Made by a program: the position numbers and the translations under genes
Notes under the pieces: model-generated
What the model was told of the DNA's origin: nothing
Database searches by the model: none
What the model saw: only the letters and a program-made list of their open reading frames with translations
Part shown: in pieces, positions 46,112 through 54,374 of the stretch
How the letters are laid out: each line of letters starts with the position of its first letter
Position numbering within the stretch: position 1 is the first letter of the stretch
Assembly: GCA_963842235.1 (NCBI GenBank)
Contig: CAWJFT010000001.1
Coordinates: 1,426,001 to 1,490,000, forward strand
DNA: 64,000 bases
Source of the DNA: JACDAN01 sp963842235
GTDB taxonomy: Bacteria; Actinomycetota; Thermoleophilia; Gaiellales; Gaiellaceae
Reading direction: 5' to 3'

Positions 46112-46438
46112 CTCGGCTCGGACCTCTTCCAGCAGAGCCGCGATTCGGTCGGCCTCCTCGGCGAGGCGATCGGCAGCTCGTTCCAGCTTTTCGATCGCCA
46201 CGTTTGAGTTGGCGGTGCCCTGCGGCTCCTCGTCCCCGGCCACGAAATAGCCGAGCGGCTTCCCCGTCGCCTCCGCGACGAGCCGAAGCACGTCGAGGTC
46301 GGGTGTGGTCGCCCCACGCTCCCAGCGGGAAACGGTGATCGGCTCCACCTCGACCTCTGAAGCGAGCTCGCGCTGCTTCCAGCCCTTCAACGCGCGGGCC
46401 TCGCGAATGCGGTCTCCGAGCCCTGGATGCTGTGCCAT
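46094..46438 (-). CDS. XRE-family transcriptional regulator with C-terminal coiled coil
   Basis: 114 residues from ATG 46438 (an ATG three codons upstream is equally in frame). HTH at residues 9-62: RIREARALKGWKQRELASEV, SRWERGATTPDLDVLRLVAE. Residues 80-114 form an amphipathic helix (LERAADRLAEEADRIAALLE). TAACAT seven bases upstream of the ATG may be the -10 of a leaderless message. It is divergent from a small peptide gene across a palindrome-rich, AT-rich region, which probably holds its operators. Confidence 0.88.
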   Translation of the reverse strand: MAQHPGLGDRIREARALKGWKQRELASEVEVEPITVSRWERGATTPDLDVLRLVAEATGKPLGYFVAGDEEPQGTANSNVAIEKLERAADRLAEEADRIAALLEEVRAELARRR

Positions 46439-46447
46439 AGACAGCAT

Positions 46448-46564
46448 GTTAACAGACGACGCCTAGTCCTTACAAGACTTTTACTAGTCATTACTTGTAT
46501 ATTCATCTTCTGCATACTAGACTGGCTAGACATGAAAAGTCTAGTACCGGAAGGGAGGCAGGAG
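46448..46564. promoter_or_regulatory. AT-rich divergent control region with repeated CTAGTC/GACTAG elements
   Basis: Strikingly AT-rich against the rest of the window. It contains CTAGTC at 46463, GACTTTTACTAGTC at 46476-46489 (4-bp arms), and the 9-bp inverted repeat TACTAGACT ... AGTCTAGTA at 46515-46546. GTTAAC and TTGTAT patches could serve as promoter elements in each direction. The ribosome binding site GGAAGGGAGGCAGGAG of the small peptide gene ends the region. Likely operators for the XRE regulator. Confidence 0.55.
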
Positions 46565-46648
46565 ATGTGGCGGCAGCTCTTCATCCTGTTCGCAAGCGTC
46601 GCGGCCGCACTGTCACTCGCAGGTTTCGGCAGTGGCGGTGGGCCGTAA
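46565..46648 (+). CDS. 27-residue hydrophobic peptide
   Basis: ATG 46565 follows AAGGGAGGCAGGAG, a very strong ribosome binding site. The product is MWRQLFILFASVAAALSLAG followed by FGSGGGP: a basic start, one hydrophobic helix and a short Gly-rich tail. It could be a membrane peptide, a signal-like peptide released after cleavage, or a leader. The earlier in-frame ATG (46427) lies in the divergent promoter region and is unlikely. A hairpin 20 bp downstream fits a terminator. Confidence 0.5.
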   Translation: MWRQLFILFASVAAALSLAGFGSGGGP

Positions 46649-46668
46649 GTCAGCCAGTGTCAGTCGGC

Positions 46669-46698
46669 CACGGAGAGCCCTCCACGGGGCTTTCCGTG
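46669..46698. terminator. Convergent hairpin between the peptide gene and the SARP regulator
   Basis: CACGGAGAGCCC and GGGCTTTCCGTG, 12-bp arms with one G-U pair and a 6-base loop. It lies 20 bp after the peptide stop and 6 bp from the regulator's 3' end on the other strand, so it can serve both. No long U-run. Confidence 0.6.
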
Positions 46699-46703
46699 CG
46701 CGG

Positions 46704-49700
46704 TCAGACCACCGTCACCTCGTCAAGTAATGACCGCGCGATGCGTACCGACGCCACGTTCTCCTTGGCCTCGAAAAGATTCAGCGCTTGCTCGATGCGC
46801 GCCGCAGCCTCCGCCTGGCGATCTCCCAGGCGGAGGACTTCCGCGACATCCAGCAGCACCTCGCCGTGGTGCGTGAGCGCGTCTGTCTGCTCGGCAATCC
46901 GGAGCGCCTCCACAGCAAGCTCCTCTCCCTGGGCGACCATGCCCTCATGTGCCAGCAGCCGCCCGCGAAGCCCGCGCCATGACGACTGCGCTGCTACGTC
47001 GCCTGTCGGGGCATCTTGTTCGGCGAGCTGGGCCCACTCCGAGGCCTCGGCGTAACGCCCCTCGGAATAGAGAGACTGGCCGAGCTCGGCGGCGACGCTC
47101 GCCAACGTGGCTTTGTCGCCAACGCCTCTCAACGTCTCGCAGCACTCGCGGAGCGCTCGTTCAGCCGCCTCTGAGTCGCCGCCGAGCCGGTGGCCGCGGC
47201 CAAGGATTCGACCGCCGTTGGCTGCACGTGCATAGAGCTCTCCGAGCTCCCGGTAGATCGTGTCGGCCTCGGTCAAGAACGCAAACGCGTCCTGGAGGCG
47301 GTCGGCGAGGGCGTGAAGGCCGCCGAGGTAGGCGAGGACGTTTGCCGTCCCAAGCCGGTCGGTCGACTCGGCAAGCAGCTGCTCGCAACGATCCACACCC
47401 TCGGAAACGGGAGGCGGACCGTGGAACAGGGCCGCGCCGACGTCTGCTAGGCAGCCCGAGGCCGACCAGCCCGACCTGCGGTAGTACGTGAGCGCCCGTT
47501 CGGAAGCCTCGAGCCAGTCCGCACAACGGCCCTCCATCGAGCCGCGCACGAAGCCGACGTGCCGCCAAGACCGTCCCAGGGCACGGTCGTCCCCGAACTG
47601 CTCGAACACGGGGTTCGCGCGGTGAGCAAGCTCGGGAACCTCGCTGACATCGGCTTCGCGATCCGTGAAGAGGCGGAGGTAGGCGAGCTCCATCTGCGCG
47701 CGCAGCTCCAGCCGCTGATCCCCTGCCTGTTCAGCACGCGCATGCGCTTCGGCCAGTGTCGCCTCGCCGCCGACGCCGCCGACTACCTGCTGGGCGACGC
47801 CGAGTTCGCACAGCGCCTCCGTTCGCTTCGGGTCTTCGGTTGGAAGCAGTGAAACCGCGCGTCCGAGCAAGCCTAGGGCCGACGGCGTGTCTGCCCGCTT
47901 GAACGCACGGACGCCGGCATTCGCCAAACGCTCCCCGGCACGGTGCGCGAGCTCTGGAAGCTTTGGATCCCCGGGCCCGAGCTCGGAGCGGAAGCGGTGC
48001 GCCTGCTCGAGGTGGAAGCCGATGAGCTCGTCCGGGCCGTCGCGCTGCTCCAGCCAGGCGGCATGGCGCTCGTGAAGCTCGGCGCGAGCCTCTTTCGTGA
48101 TCCCAGCGTAGGCCACGTCGCGAATGAGCGCGTGGTGGAAGCGGAAAGCGTCGTCCTCCTCGGACTGCCGGGGTTGGAGTGTCCGGATCAGGCCTTTGCG
48201 ACGGAGCGTCGCCAGGCACCCGTCGACCGCCGGGAGCTCATCCGGAGGCGATAGGTGGATGACCGCTGACCGCGTGAACTCCTTGCCGACCACCGCGGCG
48301 CGTTCGAGCAGCGCGCGCTCCTGGGCCTCGAGCCGGTCCAACCGGCTGGCGAGGAGAGCGTCGATCGACGGTGGAAGCGACTCGAGCGTCGCGGATCCCT
48401 CGTCCTCGACCACGTAGGCGAGAAGCTGCTCGAGGAAAAGCGCGTTGCCCTCCGCCGCGTCGACGATGCGCGAGCGGACGTCGTCCGGAATCTTGGCGAG
48501 CTCCCCGATGAGACTCGCTGATTCCTCCGGGGACAACGGATCAAGCCTGATCGCATACGGACCTCCCCAGCCCGGCCGTTTCTCCAGCAGCTCGGGTCGC
48601 GCAATGCAAAGCACCAGAAGCGGCGCCTCAGACGTCCACGTCGCGAGGTATTCGATGAGGTCCAGGAGCGTCGGCTCAGCCCAGTGAATGTCGTCGAACA
48701 CGAGCAAGACCGGTCGCTTCCGGGCAAGAGCCTCGAGGAAGCGCCGCACGGCCCAGAGCAGTTCGCCGGTCGACGCCGCACCCTCGGCGTCCCCGGTCAG
48801 TTCCGCGATCCGCTGGGCGACGACGTCGGCGTTCTCGTCTCCCGCAACCAGCGAGGCAACGCCCGCCCGGACGTGGCTCGGCACTGCCTGGCGAACGGCC
48901 TCGGCGAGCGGCAGGTACGTCGCACCCTCGCCGTACGGAGCGCAGCGGCCGACGAGAACATTGGCGCCGCCCGACGATACGAGCTCGGCGGCAAGCCGGG
49001 TCTTGCCGATGCCCGCCTCGCCAATCAGGGTCACCACGCGGCTGCGCCGCTCACTCTGCACCCCGGCGAAGAGCGCACGCAGCCGCGCGAGCTCGTCCTC
49101 GCGGTCGACGAGGGGCGCCGTCCGTCGAAGCCGTAATCGACCCGCGTCGCCCTCGAACACGAGAAGACGGAAGGCAGGAACGCGGCCGAGCGACCCTCCG
49201 AGGTCGAGCGGCTCGAGCGCCTCGGCCGTGACCGAGTCACGCACGAGCCTGTACGTCGTCTCGCCGACGAGCGTCTCGCCCGGCTCCGCCGCCTGCTGGA
49301 GGCGGGTGGCCAGGACGACCGCGCCGCCGGTGGCGAACGACTCCCCCGAGGACGGGTCGGCGGTCAGCACCTCGCCGGTATTCACTCCGACACGGAGCTG
49401 CAGCTCGACACCGTGTTGGGGCTCAAGCTCGCCGAGCGCCTCGTGCAGCTCCGATGCGGCCCGCACAGCGCGCAGAGCGTCGTCCTCGTGGAGTTCGGGG
49501 ATCCCGAAAGCGGCCATCGCGGCGTCGCCGATGAACTTCTCCACGGTGCCGCCGTGACGCTGGACGACCGTGCGTACCACGTCGAAGTACGCGTTCAACA
49601 AGCCGCGCAGCACCTCGGGGTCGAGGTCGACGGCGAGCGTCGAGTAGTCCACGAGGTCTGCGAAGAGGATCGTGACCGTCTTCCGGCGCTCCGGCACGCG

Positions 49701-50447
49701 GGCCGCTTTCGGCGGCGGACGTTCGAGGTCGACCGAGGGATCGTGGCGCAGGATCGCCTGCTCGAGCCGCTGCAGCTCCGAGGAGGGCTCGAGCCCGAGC
49801 TCCTCCACGAGCGTCTCACGCGCGTTGCGGTAGGCCTCCAGCGCGTCTGCTTGCCGGCCCGAGCGGTAGAGCGCAAGCATGAGCTGGCCGCGTGGCCGCT
49901 CACGGAGAGGATGCTCGGCGACGAACGCCTCGAGGTCGGCCACGAGTTGAGCGTGGCGGCCGAGCTCTAGCTCCACGTCGAAGAGGTCTTCCCTCGCGGC
50001 GGCCCGAAGCTCCTCGAGGCGGGCGACCTCCGCCTGAACGAAGGGTGCAGAGGCCAGCTCCGCGAGCGGCGGCCCACGCCAGAGCGCAAGCGCCTCGCGA
50101 AGCGCTTCCGCATCTCCCTGCCCTTTCTGTACTAGCCGCTCGAACCGATGGGCGTCGACAACCTCGCGATCGACGGCGAGGACGTAGCCGGGCGACCGGG
50201 TGACCAGGACTTCCGCTCCGAGTGTCTTGCGCAGCTCGGAGACGACGTTCTGGAGGGAGCCCAGAGCCGACTTGGGAGGCGCCTCGCCCCAGAGCTCATC
50301 GACGAGGCGGTCGACGGAGACGACCTCGCCCGCGCGCAGCGCGAGCAGTGCGAGCAGCGCACGTTGCTTCGGGCGGCGAAGCTCGACTGGTCGGCCGTCC
50401 ATCCGGGCCTCCAGCGGGCCGAGTAGCCGTATCTCGAGTGCAGGCAC
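46704..50447 (-). CDS. SARP/BTAD regulator with nucleotide-cyclase-like, AAA ATPase and TPR domains
   Basis: 1247 residues from ATG 50447. Order: OmpR-type winged helix 1-95 (VELRRPKQRALLALLALRAG), BTAD 100-250 (LMLALYRSGRQADALEAYRN), class III cyclase-like 262-400 (TVTILFADLVDYSTLAVDLD, KFIGDAAMAAFG, RVGVNTGEVL), AAA ATPase 440-720 with Walker A GEAGIGKTRLA and Walker B LLVFDDIHW, and about 500 residues of TPR-like helices. In the cyclase part, GGAVVLATRLQ stands where catalytic enzymes have an Asn before the Arg, so cyclase activity is doubtful. The DNA-binding domain probably acts on the repeats at 50490-50522 in front of the divergent secreted-protein operon. Confidence 0.92.
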   Translation of the reverse strand: MPALEIRLLGPLEARMDGRPVELRRPKQRALLALLALRAGEVVSVDRLVDELWGEAPPKSALGSLQNVVSELRKTLGAEVLVTRSPGYVLAVDREVVDAHRFERLVQKGQGDAEALREALALWRGPPLAELASAPFVQAEVARLEELRAAAREDLFDVELELGRHAQLVADLEAFVAEHPLRERPRGQLMLALYRSGRQADALEAYRNARETLVEELGLEPSSELQRLEQAILRHDPSVDLERPPPKAARVPERRKTVTILFADLVDYSTLAVDLDPEVLRGLLNAYFDVVRTVVQRHGGTVEKFIGDAAMAAFGIPELHEDDALRAVRAASELHEALGELEPQHGVELQLRVGVNTGEVLTADPSSGESFATGGAVVLATRLQQAAEPGETLVGETTYRLVRDSVTAEALEPLDLGGSLGRVPAFRLLVFEGDAGRLRLRRTAPLVDREDELARLRALFAGVQSERRSRVVTLIGEAGIGKTRLAAELVSSGGANVLVGRCAPYGEGATYLPLAEAVRQAVPSHVRAGVASLVAGDENADVVAQRIAELTGDAEGAASTGELLWAVRRFLEALARKRPVLLVFDDIHWAEPTLLDLIEYLATWTSEAPLLVLCIARPELLEKRPGWGGPYAIRLDPLSPEESASLIGELAKIPDDVRSRIVDAAEGNALFLEQLLAYVVEDEGSATLESLPPSIDALLASRLDRLEAQERALLERAAVVGKEFTRSAVIHLSPPDELPAVDGCLATLRRKGLIRTLQPRQSEEDDAFRFHHALIRDVAYAGITKEARAELHERHAAWLEQRDGPDELIGFHLEQAHRFRSELGPGDPKLPELAHRAGERLANAGVRAFKRADTPSALGLLGRAVSLLPTEDPKRTEALCELGVAQQVVGGVGGEATLAEAHARAEQAGDQRLELRAQMELAYLRLFTDREADVSEVPELAHRANPVFEQFGDDRALGRSWRHVGFVRGSMEGRCADWLEASERALTYYRRSGWSASGCLADVGAALFHGPPPVSEGVDRCEQLLAESTDRLGTANVLAYLGGLHALADRLQDAFAFLTEADTIYRELGELYARAANGGRILGRGHRLGGDSEAAERALRECCETLRGVGDKATLASVAAELGQSLYSEGRYAEASEWAQLAEQDAPTGDVAAQSSWRGLRGRLLAHEGMVAQGEELAVEALRIAEQTDALTHHGEVLLDVAEVLRLGDRQAEAAARIEQALNLFEAKENVASVRIARSLLDEVTVV

Positions 50448-50489
50448 CGACCCAATTGAACAACGTCCGCTTCCCCCGGGCTAGGGCGC

Positions 50490-50522
50490 GTGTGAGCGCC
50501 GTGTGAGCGCCCCGTGAGCGCC
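50490..50522 (+). promoter_or_regulatory. SARP-type operator: three 11-bp-spaced repeats
   Basis: GTGTGAGCGCC, GTGTGAGCGCC and CCGTGAGCGCC follow each other without a gap, giving heptamers GTGAGCG at exact 11-bp spacing. Eight bases after the last heptamer comes CAGGCT (50529-50534), a plausible -10, and seven bases later the ATG at 50542, i.e. a leaderless start. This is the known SARP promoter layout (heptamers at 11-bp period, last one 8 bp from the -10). The gap 50448-50541 holds nothing else. Confidence 0.75.
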
Positions 50523-50541
50523 CGCGCGCAGGCTCGACAGC

Positions 50542-52305
50542 ATGAAGATCTTGCTCACAGCCCTCGCGGCACTCGTTTTCGCGGCTCCGGCGTTCGCGGC
50601 ACCGCCGCCGAACGACAACCGAGCCGACTCTCAACTTCTGCCCACGTTCCCCGCGGCCGCGCACGGCACGACCGCGGAGGCGACCCTCGAACGTCTCGAT
50701 CCCCAGGTCTCACCATGCGGCCGCATCGACGGCACCGTCTGGTATCGGATCGAAGCTGCCCCTGACGGAACGATCGTCGCGTCCGTACAGAGTGCGGGCC
50801 CGCTCGCCCCGATCGTCCGCATCTACCGTCGAAACCCATCGAACATCCAGGAGCGCGCCTGCGGCACGGCAAAAGCGGGCGCCAAGGTCACGGCGTCGGT
50901 GGAGGCGGTTCGCGGCGCGGGCTACCTCATCCTCGTTGGCCGCCGGCCGGGGACAGCCGACGGCGAGTTCGACGTCCGCGTGGACCTCTACCTCCCGCCG
51001 CCCAACGACATCCGCGGCGACGCGCAGCGGCTCGGCCGCTTGCCGGCAAACGTCCACGGCTCGACCCTCGGCGCGACCGGCGACGAGTTCCGCGACTGCG
51101 GTCTGTCGGGCGGAGGGGTCTGGTATCGCCTGAACGGCCCGAAGAGTGGGCGCGCGATCGTGCAGCTCGCGGCCGGCGAGCGCGACGCGGCCGTTGCGGC
51201 CTTTCACGCCGTCCGCTCTCGCGTCGAGCCCGTCAACTGCGCCGCCACGGACCGCAAGGGCAACGCGGTCCTCGCCGTCGCAACGAAGCCGGGAGGGACG
51301 TATCTCCTTCTCGTCGGCGACCGGCGCGGCTCCAGTCCCGGTGAGTTCCGGCTGAGCGTTCGAGCCGGCGAAAGGCCAGAGCGGCTGCCGGGTCGGGTCT
51401 TGCCGCATGGCGGGGTTCACCAGTCGGTCAACGGGCTGACGGATGCAAACGACGTCTGGTCGGTTCGAATGCACCGCGGCACGACCTACCGGATCGCCTT
51501 CAGCTCGAGCCCCTGTGCGCGTGCGAGCCTTCGCACCCGGACCACCGTCGTTCACCTCGGCTGCGGTCGGTACATGTCCTTTACTCCCGGCCGCGACGGC
51601 GGAGGCAGGTACAGCTTCGAGGTCGAGGCTTCGCCCGTTCCTGGACGGCAGTCGTACCGGCTTCGCGTCGCAGCCGCCGCTGCAGACGACGTGGGGGTCG
51701 GCACCGGCCTCCGCGCCGGGTCCACGGCGCGCGGCGCGCTCGCCCCATCCGGCATCGACGTCGTCGACATCTACCACTTCGATGTCGAGCGGCTGAGCGA
51801 AGCTCGCCTTCGACTGGCCCAGCCCGCCGGCCGCTCCTTCTCGGTGCTCCTGCTGGACGACTCCGGCCGCCGGATTTCCTCCGACACCGGCACGCTGCGC
51901 CGGCGCCTCGAGCGAGGCCGGTATGTCGTTGCCGTCGGCGGAACGGTGGGAACCGGTGGAGGCCGCTATCGCCTCTCGCTGCTCCTGCGCGACGTGACGT
52001 CGACCTCGGTGCTCATCTCGGGCCGCAGCTCGGCCGAAATCTCACCGGGCGCCGCTGTGACGCTCAGCTGCGTCATCTCGCCGTCAGCGTCAGGCGGTCG
52101 CGTCGAGCTCCAGATCGACCGGTTCGACCCGCTGACGGGGTGGCATTTCCATCGCGTCGTGCGCCTCGCCGCCGGCGCCACGGTGTCCTGGCGGCCACCC
52201 GCCGCCGGACGCTGGCGGGTGCGAGCGCGCTTCCTCGGAACGCGCTCGTCAGCACCCAGCCGAAGCGGCTATGCGCACCTCCTCGTCGCGACGCCGATCC
52301 GATGA
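50542..52305 (+). CDS. Secreted protein with pre-peptidase-like beta repeats
   Basis: 587 residues from ATG 50542. Signal peptide MKILLTALAALVFAAPAFA. Two to three repeats start PPPNDNRADSQLL or PPPNDIRGDAQRL and end GTVWYRIEA or GGVWYRLNG, a beta-sandwich pattern like pre-peptidase C-terminal (PPC) domains; a further part (residues 265-410) holds four Cys. The C-terminal 90 residues look Ig-like. No catalytic motif seen. Under the SARP-type promoter; coupled to the next gene by ATGA. Confidence 0.75.
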   Translation: MKILLTALAALVFAAPAFAAPPPNDNRADSQLLPTFPAAAHGTTAEATLERLDPQVSPCGRIDGTVWYRIEAAPDGTIVASVQSAGPLAPIVRIYRRNPSNIQERACGTAKAGAKVTASVEAVRGAGYLILVGRRPGTADGEFDVRVDLYLPPPNDIRGDAQRLGRLPANVHGSTLGATGDEFRDCGLSGGGVWYRLNGPKSGRAIVQLAAGERDAAVAAFHAVRSRVEPVNCAATDRKGNAVLAVATKPGGTYLLLVGDRRGSSPGEFRLSVRAGERPERLPGRVLPHGGVHQSVNGLTDANDVWSVRMHRGTTYRIAFSSSPCARASLRTRTTVVHLGCGRYMSFTPGRDGGGRYSFEVEASPVPGRQSYRLRVAAAAADDVGVGTGLRAGSTARGALAPSGIDVVDIYHFDVERLSEARLRLAQPAGRSFSVLLLDDSGRRISSDTGTLRRRLERGRYVVAVGGTVGTGGGRYRLSLLLRDVTSTSVLISGRSSAEISPGAAVTLSCVISPSASGGRVELQIDRFDPLTGWHFHRVVRLAAGATVSWRPPAAGRWRVRARFLGTRSSAPSRSGYAHLLVATPIR

Positions 52306-52469
52306 CCGTCGCCGAGGAAGCACAGCGGTACCTCGAGGTCGTCGAGTTCTTCCGCGCCGAAGGCCGCGAGCCGCACTGGCGGCCCGAGAACTGGCTCGAA
52401 CGAGCCCAGCTGAACAGCCTCTCGCCCAGCCCGTATCCGACACACCCGAAAGGAGAAAGGCATGCGTGA
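52302..52469 (+). CDS. 55-residue soluble protein coupled to its neighbours
   Basis: ATG overlaps the upstream stop (ATGA) and its own stop lies 8 bp inside the next gene. Sequence is acidic and aromatic: AQRYLEVVEFFRAEGREPHW, then RPENWLERAQLNSL and a Pro/Ser tail, with the next gene's ribosome binding site (AAAGGAGAAAGG) encoded in its last codons. No signal peptide and no family recognised. Placement between two exported proteins argues it is translated. Confidence 0.55.
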   Translation: MTVAEEAQRYLEVVEFFRAEGREPHWRPENWLERAQLNSLSPSPYPTHPKGERHA

Positions 52470-54111
52470 ACTACGAGGAATTGGCGCCCTACTCGCGTTG
52501 GCGGCGGCTCTCGTCTTGCCCGCCGTCGCGAATGCGGCAGCTCCGCCGAACGACGATTTCGCAGCCGCCCAAGAGCTGACCGGTCGATCGAAGGTCGTCT
52601 CAGGCGTCAACAAGGAGGCCACGAGGGAGACCGGTGAGCCCGATCATGCCGACAAACCGGGCGGGGCGTCGGTCTGGTACCGCTGGACGGCGCCGGCAAG
52701 CGGCCAGGCCCTGTTGTCCACTTGCGGAAGCGGCTTCGACACTCTCCTGGCTGTATACACGGGGGACTCCGTCAATGCCCTCGCCCCCGTTGCCAGCAAT
52801 GACGACGCATGCGGGCTCCAGAGTTCCCTGACGTTCGATGCCTCGGAAGGCGTCACGTACCGCATCGCCGTCGACGGTCTGCAGGGAGCTACCGGGGCCT
52901 TCACGCTCGGACTGAGGCTCCCGCCGCCAAATGACGACTTCGCGGACGCACTCGAGTTGGCCGGTGACGAGGGAACGATCTCCGGAACGACAGACGGAGC
53001 GTCAACGGAGGACGGCGAGCCTTACGAGGTCGGCAACTCGGTCTGGTACAGCTGGACGGCCCCTTCCACCGGCCCGGCGACCGTCGAGACGTGTGGGACC
53101 TCGTTGGACACGATCCTGTCCGTCTTCACGGGCGTGGACGTGAACAACCTGACGTACGTTCGCTCGAGTGACGACGCCTGCGGAGCCTCGAGCAGGGCCT
53201 CCTTCGACGCAACGGCGGGCGTCCGCTACAGCATCGCCGTCGAAAGCTATGCCAGCGGCGAGTTCCTCCTCACGTGGAACCGAAAGCCAGGGCCGCCCGA
53301 GGCCATTACCTATCCGACGATCACGGGTACCGCGCGCGAGGGCGAGATCCTTACAGGCTCGAACGGCGAGTGGACGGGAGCTCCATCCTCCTTCGCCTAC
53401 GAGTGGGGCCGCTGCGATGCGAACTTCGACACGTGCGACCTGATCTCCGGTGCCACGTCGCAGAGCTACACGCTGACTACAGCCGACGTCGGCCACTACG
53501 TCTACTTCGTTGTCACGGCGATGAACGGGACGGGATCCGGTCAGGCGTACGCGGAGACAAACTCAACTGTCCGCCCCAGAGGGCCGGCGAACGCGTATCC
53601 GCCCCAGATCGCAGGTGTCGCTCGGGTCGGAGAGCGGCTTCGTGCCTCGCAGGGGATCTGGAGAGGCTTGCTGCCGATCCAGTTCAGGTACCAGTGGCAG
53701 GCATGCGACGCCTCCGGAAACGCATGCCTGGAGCTGCCCGGCGAGATCTTCGATCAGCTGGACGTGACTAGAGGGCACGTGGGCAGGCGCCTTCGGATTG
53801 TCGTCACTGGCGTGAACGCCGACGGGGCAACCTCGGTGGCCTCGGTTCCGACTGACCCCGTCGCAGCCCCGCCGCCGCTGACAACGAAGCCGCCGGTCCG
53901 CAGATGCGTCGTGCCCAACGTCCGCGGGCGGTCGTTCCGGCAAGCGAAGGTCGCAATCCGCCGCGCACGCTGTGCAACCGGGCGAGTTCGGAAGGCCTTC
54001 TCCCGCTCGGTGCGCCGCGGCCGAGTCATCTCTCAGCGGCCCGGTGCCGGAACGCGTCTTCCGCGGGGCAGCAAGGTCAATCTCGTGATGAGCAAAGGAC
54101 GGAAGCGCTGA
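52462..54111 (+). CDS. Secreted PPC-repeat protein with C-terminal PASTA-like domain
   Basis: 549 residues from ATG 52462 after AAAGGAGAAAGG. Signal peptide GALLALAAALVLPAVANA. Two PPC-like repeats (APPNDDFAAAQELTG ... SVWYRWTAPASG and PPPNDDFADALELAG ... SVWYSWTAPSTG), then two Ig/Fn3-like repeats with YEWGRCDANFDTCD and YQWQACDASGNACL, then a basic PASTA-like domain (RRCVVPNVRGRSFRQAKVAI). The tail resembles that of the subtilase at 15181-17253, suggesting a common cell-wall targeting module. CTGA links it to a small downstream gene. Confidence 0.8.
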   Translation: MRELRGIGALLALAAALVLPAVANAAAPPNDDFAAAQELTGRSKVVSGVNKEATRETGEPDHADKPGGASVWYRWTAPASGQALLSTCGSGFDTLLAVYTGDSVNALAPVASNDDACGLQSSLTFDASEGVTYRIAVDGLQGATGAFTLGLRLPPPNDDFADALELAGDEGTISGTTDGASTEDGEPYEVGNSVWYSWTAPSTGPATVETCGTSLDTILSVFTGVDVNNLTYVRSSDDACGASSRASFDATAGVRYSIAVESYASGEFLLTWNRKPGPPEAITYPTITGTAREGEILTGSNGEWTGAPSSFAYEWGRCDANFDTCDLISGATSQSYTLTTADVGHYVYFVVTAMNGTGSGQAYAETNSTVRPRGPANAYPPQIAGVARVGERLRASQGIWRGLLPIQFRYQWQACDASGNACLELPGEIFDQLDVTRGHVGRRLRIVVTGVNADGATSVASVPTDPVAAPPPLTTKPPVRRCVVPNVRGRSFRQAKVAIRRARCATGRVRKAFSRSVRRGRVISQRPGAGTRLPRGSKVNLVMSKGRKR

Positions 54112-54374
54112 AGCCCACCACCATCATCCGGAGGGCGGCCGCAACGGCCGTCCTCCTGTCTGCAGTCGGCGCGTATCGCTTCTCGTCCCGCGACGGCCTT
54201 GATCGCCCGAGGCAGCTGACGTTCCGCTGCTCGGTCGACGGCGCTCGGCTCCGGCCCTGTGCCGCACGGGTCATGAGGCGTCTAGCGAAGGGCCGCCACG
54301 TCCTGCGTGTCCTCGCGGTCGACCGCGCCGGCAACGTCAGCCGGCCGACGGTCGTCCGGATCGTGCGCGCGTAG
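54108..54374 (+). CDS. Small exported domain protein with apparent CTG start
   Basis: 88 residues from CTG 54108, whose CTGA overlaps the preceding stop; no ATG, GTG or TTG exists before the signal-like segment IIRRAAATAVLLSAVGA. The rest, LTFRCSVDGARLRPCAARVM and LRVLAVDRAGNVSRPTVV, is the CSLDG...AxDxAGN pattern of a single Ig-like repeat common in actinobacterial secreted proteins. Fourth member of the SARP-controlled run. It overlaps the convergent MFS gene by 93 bp, so one of the two 3' ends may be extended. Confidence 0.55.
   Translation: MKPTTIIRRAAATAVLLSAVGAYRFSSRDGLDRPRQLTFRCSVDGARLRPCAARVMRRLAKGRHVLRVLAVDRAGNVSRPTVVRIVRA

Noticed and set aside
50490..50522. Start of a CRISPR-like or satellite array
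   Set aside because: Only three 11-bp units with no spacers; their period and distance to the -10 fit a SARP operator far better.
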